Positions 7,639-12,943 of a stretch of DNA of 12,943 nt are shown piece after piece. The position numbers were made by a program, and so were the translations under genes. A model generated the notes under the pieces. The model ran no database searches. It saw nothing but the letters and a program-made list of their open reading frames with translations, and was not told the origin of the DNA. Numbering within the stretch: position 1 is the first letter of the stretch; every line of letters begins with the position of its first letter. Source of the stretch: a bacterium (GTDB lineage: Bacteria; NPL-UPA2; JAUVJM01); NCBI GenBank assembly GCA_030596585.1, contig JAUVJM010000029.1, forward strand, positions 1 through 12,943, in the 5' to 3' direction.

Positions 7639-8124
7639 TTGAATAAGCTTTCCCTTTTTGTCATTGCACTTCTAACCTGGTTATCGCTGACCTGGACTCT
7701 AAATTACCAGGATGTTCTGGCAGGAATTGCAATTTCCCTGTCCATCACGTTCCTGCTGGGGGACATTTATGTTATCAATCCGCGAAAGATCTTTTCTCCG
7801 AAGCGGATGTTCTGGTTCCTCTATTCCCTGTTGGTGTTTTCTGTATACTGTATAAAGGCTAATTTCATTATAGCTTACCGGGTTCTTCACCCGGGGCTTT
7901 TAATAAGCCCGGGGATCGTAAAGGTGAAAACGGAGATGATGTCTCCTCTCGGCCGCGCGTTTTTAGCCAATTATATTACCCTGACTCCCGGAACGCTGAC
8001 GGTGGATATAGAAGGTGAGTACCTGTATATACACTGGATTTACGTTATGACAGAGGACGTGGAAAGAGCCACAGGGATTATTGCAGGAAGATTTGAGTCG
8101 ATTCTAAAGAGGGTATTCGAGTGA
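7639..8124 (+). CDS. mrpE: MrpE antiporter subunit (MbhA-like)
   Basis: A 161-residue MrpE/MnhE/MbhA family protein: two or three N-terminal hydrophobic helices (about residues 5-75) and a soluble C-terminal domain. The conserved RAFLANYITLTPGTLTVDI block (residues 106-124) and the following HWIYV are the family hallmark. Function in the complex is structural; MrpE packs with MrpF and MrpG at the distal end of the antiporter. A TTG start at 7639 with GGAG seven bases upstream is used because no in-frame ATG precedes the conserved helix. There is an 18-base gap after mrpD, the largest gap within the hydrogenase-Mrp operon. The stop overlaps mrpF. Confidence 0.93.
   Translation: MNKLSLFVIALLTWLSLTWTLNYQDVLAGIAISLSITFLLGDIYVINPRKIFSPKRMFWFLYSLLVFSVYCIKANFIIAYRVLHPGLLISPGIVKVKTEMMSPLGRAFLANYITLTPGTLTVDIEGEYLYIHWIYVMTEDVERATGIIAGRFESILKRVFE
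7878..7914 (+). other. Two overlapping GC-rich hairpins inside mrpE
   Basis: CCGGGT at 7878-7883 pairs perfectly with ACCCGG at 7889-7894 (five-base loop). CCCGGGGCTT at 7890-7899 pairs with AAGCCCGGGG at 7905-7914 with one G:G mismatch and a five-base loop. They share bases 7890-7894 and so exclude each other. The site is within coding sequence (residues about 80-92). No U-run follows, so it is not a standard terminator. Confidence 0.4.
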
Positions 8125-8381
8125 TGTTTCAAATATTTGATCTTGTTTTGGTAGCCTGTTGCCTTTTGTGTTTTTATAGGATATACCACGGACCGACCGC
8201 GGCCGACCGGATGGTGGCTATAGATATCCTCGGTATTCTTGTGGTGGGCTTTTGTGCTTTCTGCGCTATAACTACAGGGAAAGATTTCTGTATGAACGTT
8301 GCATTGTCCTGGGCGGTTTTGAGTTTTGTCGGGACACTTACGCTGGCGAAGTATTTGGAAGGGAAAGGATTCGATGAATGA
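8124..8381 (+). CDS. mrpF: MrpF antiporter subunit (MbhB-like)
   Basis: An 85-residue protein with three hydrophobic segments. The RIYHGPTAADRMVAIDILG block (residues 19-37), with Asp28 and Asp34, is the MrpF/MnhF/MbhB signature. Two adjacent start codons are possible: GTG at 8121, overlapping the mrpE stop by four bases, or ATG at 8124, overlapping by one base. Both lie downstream of AAAGAGGG at 8106-8113; ATG is preferred here simply because it is the commoner start. In Mrp complexes MrpF sits between MrpE and MrpG. Its 3' end overlaps mrpG by eight bases. Length is normal for the family. Confidence 0.92.
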   Translation: MFQIFDLVLVACCLLCFYRIYHGPTAADRMVAIDILGILVVGFCAFCAITTGKDFCMNVALSWAVLSFVGTLTLAKYLEGKGFDE

Positions 8382-8700
8382 GGTAATAGGATTAGTCATT
8401 ATTGGGATTGGTGTTGCTTTTAACCTTCTTGGCTGTATTGGACTGGTCCGTTTGCCGGATGTTTACAATCGTCTGCAGGCTTCTACCAAGTGTGTAACAC
8501 TGGGTACATGGAGTATTCTGCTGGGAACTTTTCTTATTTGCGGGTTTACAGCTATAGGGATGAAAGCAATACTCTGCGGTGTTCTTATTGCTTTTGCCTC
8601 TCCCACTGCCGCTCATGCTCTTGCAAGGGGTGCGCACAAGGCGGGAATTAAGTTGTGGGAGAGAAGTGTCTGCGATAAGTACGAGGAAGACGGAAAATGA
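8374..8700 (+). CDS. mrpG: MrpG antiporter subunit (MbhC-like)
   Basis: A 108-residue small membrane protein with three hydrophobic segments. GLVRLPDVYNRLQASTKC (residues 23-40) is the conserved MrpG/MnhG/MbhC block, followed by a second helix pair and PTAAHALARGAHKAG, also usual for the family. The frame extends 16 codons upstream of 8374, but that part only reads through the mrpF 3' end. The ATG at 8374 gives the normal family start, with AAGG just upstream (8365-8368) and an eight-base overlap with mrpF. The C-terminal tail is hydrophilic and the stop overlaps the next gene in an ATGA. Confidence 0.93.
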   Translation: MNEVIGLVIIGIGVAFNLLGCIGLVRLPDVYNRLQASTKCVTLGTWSILLGTFLICGFTAIGMKAILCGVLIAFASPTAAHALARGAHKAGIKLWERSVCDKYEEDGK

Positions 8701-9296
8701 GATTGCCGTGCCTGTTCCAGCTTAGAGTTTTGAAAGAAGCATTCACTGCCCTGTTCAAAGGTTCCTATACTTCAAAATTTCCTTTTGAACCTCTTAAACC
8801 GGCGCCGAAATTCCGCGGCAGACCCGTTCCCAATGAGGAATGGTGTATCGGCTGCGGCGCTTGTGCGGAAGTTTGTCCCCCATCGGCAATTGAGAAGATT
8901 GATGACCCTGAGACCGGCAAGAGAAAAATCACCTGGCGTTATGATAAGTGTATCTTTTGCGGACAGTGTGAGCTGAACTGCACTACGGAGAAGGGCGTTC
9001 ACTTGGGTGATGAGTACGACCTGGCTACTTTTGACCGGAAAAGTTCCCGCGACGGTCTTGAATTCGAGCTTGTTATGTGCCCATGCTGCGGCGATATCAT
9101 CGGCACCAAGAAACATATTTTGTGGCTCATCAGGAAGCTCGGCCCGTTAGCTTATGGGAACTTCCCGCTGATTCTGGCTGGATACCCTTCCCTTCAGGTT
9201 AAACCTTCTGCAGACCGCTCCAATTTGTTTTCGCTCCTCTGCCCGAAATGCCGCAGAGAAGTTCTTCTATTCGATGAGTACGGAAAAGAAACCTAA
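8697..9296 (+). CDS. HycF/HyfH/MbhN-like ferredoxin subunit (NuoI family), two [4Fe-4S] motifs
   Basis: A 199-residue electron-transfer subunit of the hydrogenase peripheral arm. Seen: CIGCGACAEVCP (Cys50, 53, 56, 60) and CIFCGQCELNC (Cys85, 88, 91, 95), each a classic four-cysteine cluster motif; the second lacks the usual proline after its last cysteine. The FRGRPVPNEE leader is also typical. A C-terminal region has CPCC (Cys128-131) and CPKC (Cys182-185), a pair of CxxC motifs about 50 residues apart. E. coli HycF has a comparable C-terminal cysteine arrangement, so this looks more HycF-like than NuoI-like; metal binding there is inferred. Start is an ATGA overlap with mrpG, with GAGGA at 8683-8687. 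It is the last gene of the hydrogenase-Mrp operon, separated from the other hydrogenase subunits by the antiporter block. Confidence 0.93.
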   Translation: MRLPCLFQLRVLKEAFTALFKGSYTSKFPFEPLKPAPKFRGRPVPNEEWCIGCGACAEVCPPSAIEKIDDPETGKRKITWRYDKCIFCGQCELNCTTEKGVHLGDEYDLATFDRKSSRDGLEFELVMCPCCGDIIGTKKHILWLIRKLGPLAYGNFPLILAGYPSLQVKPSADRSNLFSLLCPKCRREVLLFDEYGKET

Positions 9297-9327
9297 GGGC
9301 TTGCGCATAAATCTTTTGACATTTGTT

Positions 9328-9414
9328 GTCATTCTGAGCGTAGCGAAGAATCTCTATAGGTTTTTCGTTCCTTCGCTTCGCTCAAGGACAGGCGTTAATG
9401 CTCCTCAGAATGAC
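9328..9414. repeat. Interspersed palindromic repeat, GTCATTCTGAG type
   Basis: GTCATTCTGAG at 9328-9338 is perfectly complementary to CTCAGAATGAC at 9404-9414. Inside, GAGCGTAGCGAAG (9336-9348) pairs with CTTCGCTTCGCTC (9371-9383) with one mismatch; the two stems share the outer GAG. The right arm is split by about 20 extra bases (9384-9403). This resembles a dispersed repeat seen in many bacterial genomes, recognisable in translation as VILSVAKNL. Whether it is multi-copy here cannot be seen in one window. Confidence 0.7.
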
Positions 9415-9517
9415 GTGTTGAGGACACGGTTCACTGAATGTTTGCATAGGGTGTAGCGGTGCGATTCCTGCTGAAGGTTTCTCCGGATTACACGGAATTC
9501 CCTTTTTCTGGTTTGTC

Positions 9518-9537
9518 ATTCCCGCGAAAACGGGAAT
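9518..9537. repeat. Palindromic repeat, ATTCCCG(C) type
   Basis: ATTCCCG (9518-9524) and CGGGAAT (9531-9537) form a perfect seven-base stem around a six-base CGAAAA loop. Flanking GTC and CCAG fit the widespread GTCATTCCCGCGAAAGCGGGAATCCAG-like family of dispersed repeats. Confidence 0.65.
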
Positions 9538-9544
9538 CCAGAGG

Positions 9545-9596
9545 TAGCCGCAGGCGCTTGTCCTCGCATGCTTAAAGCGGGGATTAGCCTGCGCTA
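9545..9596. repeat. Nested stem-loop element next to the ATTCCCG repeat
   Basis: TAGCCGCAGGC (9545-9555) pairs with GCCTGCGCTA (9587-9596) with one bulged base. Within it, TCCTCGC (9561-9567) pairs with GCGGGGA (9577-9583) with one G-T pair as DNA (G-U in RNA) and a nine-base loop. It lies seven bases after the preceding palindrome and 11 bases before the hycI start, so it would sit in the leader if transcription starts upstream. Confidence 0.5.
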
Positions 9597-9607
9597 ATTT
9601 CAAAACA

Positions 9608-10084
9608 ATGTTTCCGCTCACAACTCTCAAATCGATTTTGAAAGGAAGGGTTCTGATTGTTGGTATCGGCAACTCGTTTCGCGGCGATGATGGAGCAGGT
9701 CCTGCCCTCATAAAGGGCCTAAAATCCAAAGTCCCCGCCGATTGTCAATTGTTCTTAATGGATGTTGGAGAAGTTCCTGAAAATTTTCTTGGGAAGATGG
9801 TGAAGTGCAGTCCGGATACGATTTTGTTTGTGGATGCGGTTGATTTCGGGGCTTCTGCCGGCAGTGTAAAGCTGATTGATGCCGAGAATTTGGAAGAGGG
9901 GAGTTTCTCAACCCATAGCAGTTCCCTGAAACTGGTTATTGATTATTTGAAGAGGGAGATTGAAACTGAGATTTTCCTTCTGGGAATACAAGCCAGGAGT
10001 CTGAAGCTTAGCACGGGATTATCGAAACCTGTGACGGATACTGTGGAGAAAATAAAGGAGGAAGTGATAAAATGCATGAGTTAG
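9608..10084 (+). CDS. hycI: Hydrogenase maturation endopeptidase, HycI family (M52)
   Basis: A 158-residue cytoplasmic nickel-dependent protease that removes the C-terminal tail of the large subunit once Ni is inserted. Seen: GIGNSFRGDDGAGPALI (residues 19-35), DVGEVPENF (52-60), FVDAVDFGASAGSVKLI (74-90), STHSSSLKL (101-109) and LLGIQARSLKL. Asp28, Asp76 and His103 line up with the three Ni-binding residues of E. coli HycI (Asp16, Asp62, His90). Its presence matches the large subunit's 38-residue tail after CTER. The start is uncertain: ATG at 9608 has no obvious ribosome binding site and gives about a 10-residue longer N-terminus than E. coli HycI; TTG at 9638 is an alternative. It overlaps hypA by 13 bases. 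Confidence 0.92.
   Translation: MFPLTTLKSILKGRVLIVGIGNSFRGDDGAGPALIKGLKSKVPADCQLFLMDVGEVPENFLGKMVKCSPDTILFVDAVDFGASAGSVKLIDAENLEEGSFSTHSSSLKLVIDYLKREIETEIFLLGIQARSLKLSTGLSKPVTDTVEKIKEEVIKCMS
10054..10061 (+). promoter_or_regulatory. Strong ribosome binding site (AAAGGAGG) for hypA
   Basis: AAAGGAGG lies inside the 3' end of hycI, 10 bases before the hypA ATG. It is the best ribosome binding site match I noticed in the window and fixes the hypA start. Confidence 0.75.
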
Positions 10085-10419
10085 GAGCTGCTGTGGATCT
10101 TTTTAAGGTCGTAGAAAAAGAGGCGAGAAAAAACGGACTAAAGAAAGTGTCAAAAGTCAGGGTGAAATTAGGAGAGGCTTCGGGGATTAAGGACGATTTT
10201 CTGAGACACAGTTTCGTTGACCATATTTTCCCTGGAAGTATGGCTGAGGGAGCTGAACTTGAGATTATTGAGGAAAAGGTCAACATAGTGTGCAAAGACT
10301 GCGGTGCCCGGATAGACATTAGTAAAGACGACCCCTCCAAATGTCTTGCCTGCGGCGGCAGCAGCCTGGAAGTCACTGGCGGGAAGGACTTTTGTGTGGA
10401 CAGCATAGAGGGAGAGTGA
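10072..10419 (+). CDS. hypA: HypA nickel insertion accessory protein
   Basis: A 115-residue HypA. The N-terminal MHE gives the Ni-binding His2 and Glu3, and two CxxC pairs, CKDC (Cys74, Cys77) and CLAC (Cys91, Cys94), form the structural zinc site. Both are universal features of the family. HypA, with HypB, delivers nickel to the hydrogenase large subunit before HycI cleavage. The gene starts within hycI (13-base overlap) behind a strong AAAGGAGG, and its stop overlaps the GTG start of hypF in GTGA. The length is normal (about 115 residues). hypB, hypC, hypD and hypE are not in the window. Confidence 0.97.
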   Translation: MHELGAAVDLFKVVEKEARKNGLKKVSKVRVKLGEASGIKDDFLRHSFVDHIFPGSMAEGAELEIIEEKVNIVCKDCGARIDISKDDPSKCLACGGSSLEVTGGKDFCVDSIEGE

Positions 10420-12827
10420 AAAAGACCAGACTAAGCATACACGTTCGGGGAAGAGTGCAGGGGGTCGGATTTCGTCCCGCTGTGTACAGGTATGCCAGGG
10501 AAAGGAAGCTCTCCGGATGGGTAAGGAATAATTCATGCGGAGTTGCGATTGAAGTTGAAGGAGAGAAGAAGAACATAGACGATTTTCTGAAGATTTTAGA
10601 GTCATCTCCGCCTCCCCAGGCACATATAGAACATATTTCCACCTCCGTCCTGCCTCTTGATAACGAAGAAGGTTTCCGCATTGTTGCAAGCAGGAGTGAG
10701 TCCGGTGCGGAGACCGAAGTTTCTCCCGACATAGCGATATGCACTGAATGTTTGAAAGAACTTCTGGACCCGGACGACCGCCGCTATCTTTATCCTTTCA
10801 TAAACTGCACTGATTGTGGTCCTCGTCTCACCATTGTCGATAGTATTCCCTACGACCGGAAGAGGACTACGATGACAAAATTTACAATGTGCCTCGACTG
10901 TGCCAACGAGTATCACAGCCCTTCCTCAAGGCGTTTTCACGCTCAGCCAAATGCCTGTCCGGGATGCGGACCGCAGGTAACCTTAGTTCAGACCTCAGAC
11001 TTCAGATCACAGACCACAGACGACGGACATCAGATCGCAGGTGAACAGGCAGTCAAAAAGACGATGGAATTGTTACAGCAGGGCAGGATTGCTGCAATAA
11101 AGGGGCTTGGAGGTTTTCATCTTGCCTGTGATGCATTAAACGAAGCGGCTGTTCGGGAATTGCGGGCAAGGAAAGGCAGGGAGAGGAAGCCGTTTGCGTT
11201 GATGGCAAAGAACCTGGAGGTAGTTAAGCAGTTCTGCGAGATCTCACCTGAGGAAGAACGATTGCTGCTCTCGCCGAAGCGCCCGATTGTTCTATTAAAG
11301 AAGCTCTCAGCTCTTAGCTCTCAGCTTTCAGCTATATTTGAGTGTATTGCCCCGGGCAATAAATATCTTGGTTTCATGCTTCCGTATACCCCTTTACATC
11401 ATCTCCTCTTCTCTCAACTCCCGCTTCTGAATTCAAAATTATCGGTTCTGGTGATGACATCCGCGAATACGTCCGACGAGCCTATCGTCCACAAGAATGA
11501 TGATGCCTTTGTGAAATTGAGAGGGATTGCGGACTATTGCCTGCTTCACGACCGTGATATTTCCATTCAGTGCGATGATTCGGTGACCAGAGTGTTTGCT
11601 CTCACGGGGGACGAAATCCTTATGAGACGCGCCAGGGGTTATGCTCCACAGCCCATAAGGATTCAGGATTCAGAATTCAGGATTCAGGATACGATTCTCG
11701 CCTGCGGCGGACATCTGAAAAACACTTTTGCATTAGCCAGGGGAAATGAGGTTTTCATAAGTCAGCATATTGGAAACCTTGGAACCTTTGAAGCTTATGA
11801 GACTTACGGAAAGACCATCGAGCATTTCCAAAAGCTGTTCCGGATGACTCCGTCCGTAATTGCCTGTGACCTTCATCCGGGGTATCTCTCCACAAAATAT
11901 GCCAAGGAGCTTACAGCTTCCAACCCTCAGCTCTCGGTTATAGGCGTCCAGCATCATCATGCTCATATTGCTTCATGCATGGCTGACAATAACCTGGAGA
12001 ACCGGCAGGTTATCGGAGTCGCTTTTGACGGAACGGGTTACAGCGGCGACGGGACGTCGTGGGGAGGCGAATTTCTTGTCTCGGACTATACACAGTTCAC
12101 GAGAGTCGGACATCTTAAATATATGAGACTTCCCGGCGGGGAGAAAGCAATACATGAACCGTGGCGTATGGCGGTTAGCCTGCTATATGAAGCATATGGG
12201 GAGAATCTGCCGGAGCTGGATTTGGAATTCAACAGACACGTTGACAGGGAAGAATACTACAATCTGAAACGGATGCTGGATAAGGGAATAAACTGTCCCC
12301 GGACTTCGAGTATGGGGCGGCTCTTTGACGGAGTGTCAGCTCTTCTTGAACTGAGAGAGAGTGTAACCTATGAGGGCGAGGCGGCGATACTGCTGGAGAT
12401 GGCAATAAAGTCAGTGCAGAGTTCTGAGAGCTATGAGTATGAAATAGAGAAGACGGAAGACGTTTATATAATAGACCCTGTTCAGGTTATCAGGGGAGTG
12501 GTGGAGGATTTGCAAGGGGGAGTTCCAGTTTCGGTCATATCGGAGAAGTTTCATAATACCGTTGCTGAAATGATAGTTGAGACTTGCCTTAAAATACGTT
12601 CTGGTTTTAACGATGAACCGCGCGCAATGAACCATAAACTCAACGATGTCGCGCTGAGCGGGGGAGTATTTCAGAATATGTTTCTTCTGGATAAATCCTG
12701 CAGGAAACTAAGCGAGAAAGGATTCCATGTCCATATCCACCATCGCGTCCCGCCCAACGACGGCGGCATATCGCTGGGGCAGGCAGTTGTAGCAAGTATG
12801 AGAAAAACCCTAAATCCGAAACACTAA
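10416..12827 (+). CDS. hypF: HypF carbamoyltransferase for NiFe-site CN ligand synthesis
   Basis: An 803-residue HypF, which converts carbamoyl phosphate and ATP to a carbamoyl adenylate passed to HypE for CN ligand formation. Domains in order: acylphosphatase-like (residues about 4-90) with RGRVQGVGFRP and WVRNN; zinc fingers with cysteines at 109/112, 131/134, 159/162 and 181/184, exactly the Cx2C-18-Cx2C-24-Cx2C-18-Cx2C spacing; YrdC-like domain (about 212-420) with KGLGGFHLACDA at 229-240; and Kae1-like domain with QHHHAH (512-517) and LSGGVFQN (747-754). A GTG start at 10416 is chosen because it overlaps the hypA stop as GTGA and places the acylphosphatase domain at the N-terminus; the frame is open 25 codons further up but only inside hypA. 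It is about 50 residues longer than E. coli HypF (750), partly from in-frame heptamer-repeat segments. The last residues and stop codon are encoded by a flanking palindrome. Confidence 0.96.
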   Translation: MKKTRLSIHVRGRVQGVGFRPAVYRYARERKLSGWVRNNSCGVAIEVEGEKKNIDDFLKILESSPPPQAHIEHISTSVLPLDNEEGFRIVASRSESGAETEVSPDIAICTECLKELLDPDDRRYLYPFINCTDCGPRLTIVDSIPYDRKRTTMTKFTMCLDCANEYHSPSSRRFHAQPNACPGCGPQVTLVQTSDFRSQTTDDGHQIAGEQAVKKTMELLQQGRIAAIKGLGGFHLACDALNEAAVRELRARKGRERKPFALMAKNLEVVKQFCEISPEEERLLLSPKRPIVLLKKLSALSSQLSAIFECIAPGNKYLGFMLPYTPLHHLLFSQLPLLNSKLSVLVMTSANTSDEPIVHKNDDAFVKLRGIADYCLLHDRDISIQCDDSVTRVFALTGDEILMRRARGYAPQPIRIQDSEFRIQDTILACGGHLKNTFALARGNEVFISQHIGNLGTFEAYETYGKTIEHFQKLFRMTPSVIACDLHPGYLSTKYAKELTASNPQLSVIGVQHHHAHIASCMADNNLENRQVIGVAFDGTGYSGDGTSWGGEFLVSDYTQFTRVGHLKYMRLPGGEKAIHEPWRMAVSLLYEAYGENLPELDLEFNRHVDREEYYNLKRMLDKGINCPRTSSMGRLFDGVSALLELRESVTYEGEAAILLEMAIKSVQSSESYEYEIEKTEDVYIIDPVQVIRGVVEDLQGGVPVSVISEKFHNTVAEMIVETCLKIRSGFNDEPRAMNHKLNDVALSGGVFQNMFLLDKSCRKLSEKGFHVHIHHRVPPNDGGISLGQAVVASMRKTLNPKH
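10988..11036 (+). repeat. 7-nt tandem repeat tract in hypF, TCAGACC word
   Basis: Seven consecutive seven-base units: TCAGACC, TCAGACT, TCAGATC, ACAGACC, ACAGACG, ACGGACA, TCAGATC. Spacing is exact throughout. It encodes about residues 191-207, the linker between the last zinc finger and the YrdC-like domain. Confidence 0.85.
11302..11336 (+). repeat. 7-nt tandem repeat tract in hypF, AGCTCTC word
   Basis: Five units: AGCTCTC, AGCTCTT, AGCTCTC, AGCTTTC, AGCTATA. They encode about residues 296-307 (LSALSSQLSA), within the YrdC-like domain region. The one TAG in the tract (11315-11317) is out of frame. Confidence 0.85.
11412..11446 (+). repeat. Degenerate 7-nt tract in hypF
   Basis: Five successive seven-base blocks can be read as TCTCAAC, TCCCGCT, TCTGAAT, TCAAAAT, TATCGGT. 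Similarity between blocks is weak. It coincides with an apparent insertion between LPYTPLHHLL and VMTSAN (residues about 333-344) compared with my recollection of E. coli HypF. Confidence 0.35.
11658..11692 (+). repeat. 7-nt tandem repeat tract in hypF, AGGATTC word
   Basis: Five units: AGGATTC, AGGATTC, AGAATTC, AGGATTC, AGGATAC. They encode about residues 415-426 (IRIQDSEFRIQD), at the junction between the YrdC-like and Kae1-like domains. Confidence 0.88.
11915..11935 (+). repeat. Possible short 7-nt tract in hypF, AGCTCTC-like
   Basis: Three blocks, AGCTTCC, AACCCTC, AGCTCTC, encode ASNPQLS just before the conserved GVQHHHAH. The last word matches the 11302 tract. Too short to be certain. 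Confidence 0.3.
12613..12640 (+). repeat. Possible 7-nt tract in hypF, ATGAACC word
   Basis: Blocks ATGAACC, GCGCGCA, ATGAACC, ATAAACT at exact seven-base spacing encode about residues 733-742 in a loop before LSGGVFQN. The TGA and TAA triplets in the words fall out of frame. Confidence 0.45.
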
Positions 12828-12943
12828 ACTCTAAACAAACTCAAATGTTCAAAGTCCAAAACTCAAAACGGTGGGGTCTTGAGTTTGGAGAATTAAGATT
12901 TGGAATTTGTTTAGGATTTCGGGTTTAGTGTTTAGAGTTTCCC
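12808..12943. repeat. Large imperfect palindrome of heptamers at the hypF 3' end
   Basis: The left arm (12808-12870) reads as nine blocks such as CCCTAAA, TCCGAAA, CACTAAA, CTCTAAA, CAAAACT. The right arm (12877-12943) is the same kind of sequence inverted (TAGGATT, TCGGGTT, TAGTGTT, TAGAGTT). AAACTCAA (12859-12866) pairs perfectly with TTGAGTTT (12879-12886). The left arm encodes the last HypF residues LNPKH and the TAA stop at 12825-12827. It reaches the window end, so its full extent is unknown. It could act as a transcript-end hairpin, but no T-run follows within the window. Confidence 0.75.

Larger units (their letters stand above)
9297..9607. other. Intergenic region between hydrogenase operon and maturation genes
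   Basis: About 310 bases with no convincing gene. It holds three palindromic elements (listed separately) at 9328-9414, 9518-9537 and 9545-9596. Bases 9415-9513 between them show nothing I can name. No clear terminator with a T-run and no convincing sigma-70 promoter was found, so it is uncertain whether hycI-hypA-hypF is transcribed from here or by read-through. Confidence 0.6.

Noticed and set aside
9316..9345. TTGACA at 9316-9321 as a promoter -35 box
   Set aside because: No TATAAT-like box is found 16-18 bases downstream; that position is inside the palindromic repeat.
9274..9456. Open frame of 60 codons containing VILSVAKNL
   Set aside because: The sequence is the translated form of a dispersed palindromic repeat and begins inside the HycF-like gene; no protein evidence.
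10341..10415. HypF start 25 codons further upstream at the first ATG
   Set aside because: That part only reads hypA out of frame. The GTG at 10416 overlaps the hypA stop as GTGA and begins at the acylphosphatase domain.
10988..11692. Heptamer tracts as a CRISPR array or minisatellite outside genes
   Set aside because: Units are only seven bases with no spacers, and all lie in the intact hypF reading frame.

Overview
The window is a single-strand (+) stretch from an anaerobic, apparently bacterial genome. It carries most of a membrane-bound, energy-converting [NiFe] hydrogenase (group 4, related to Mbh, Hyc/Hyf and complex I) fused operonically to a near-complete Mrp-type Na+/H+ antiporter module, followed by hydrogenase maturation genes. 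The species cannot be named from the sequence. The dispersed palindromic repeats and 7-nt tandem repeats resemble those I associate with uncultured anaerobic bacteria, but that is an impression, not a placement.

Layout. 1-258 is the 3' end of a NuoC-like (30 kDa) subunit gene. 255-1463 encodes the NiFe catalytic large subunit with all four Ni-binding cysteines. 1450-2841 and 2843-4777 encode two NuoL/M/N-type antiporter-like subunits. 4784-8700 holds a MrpA-C-terminal/MbhD-MbhE fusion, then mrpB, mrpC, mrpD (a third antiporter-like subunit), mrpE, mrpF and mrpG. 8697-9296 encodes a HycF/NuoI-like ferredoxin subunit with two [4Fe-4S] motifs. Nearly every junction is an overlap or a gap of a few bases, so 1-9296 looks like one operon that starts upstream of the window. 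The NuoB-like small subunit and the NuoH-like membrane anchor are not in the window and are presumably upstream.

A roughly 310-base intergenic region (9297-9607) carries no convincing gene but holds three palindromic elements. Then come hycI (endopeptidase that matures the large subunit), hypA (nickel insertion) and hypF (carbamoyltransferase for CN ligand synthesis), overlapping each other by 4 to 13 bases.

How it fits together (inference from families): electrons, probably from reduced ferredoxin, pass through the NuoI-like and the missing NuoB-like subunits to the NiFe site, reducing protons to H2. The released energy drives ion movement through three antiporter-like subunits plus the Mrp small subunits. 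HypA, HypF and HycI build and process the NiFe site, and the large subunit has the C-terminal tail that HycI would remove.

The most unusual signal is in and after hypF. At least three clear tandem arrays with exact 7-base spacing, each based on a different word, lie in frame inside the coding sequence. More degenerate ones are likely. A large palindrome made of the same kind of heptamers overlaps the 3' end of hypF and supplies its stop codon.
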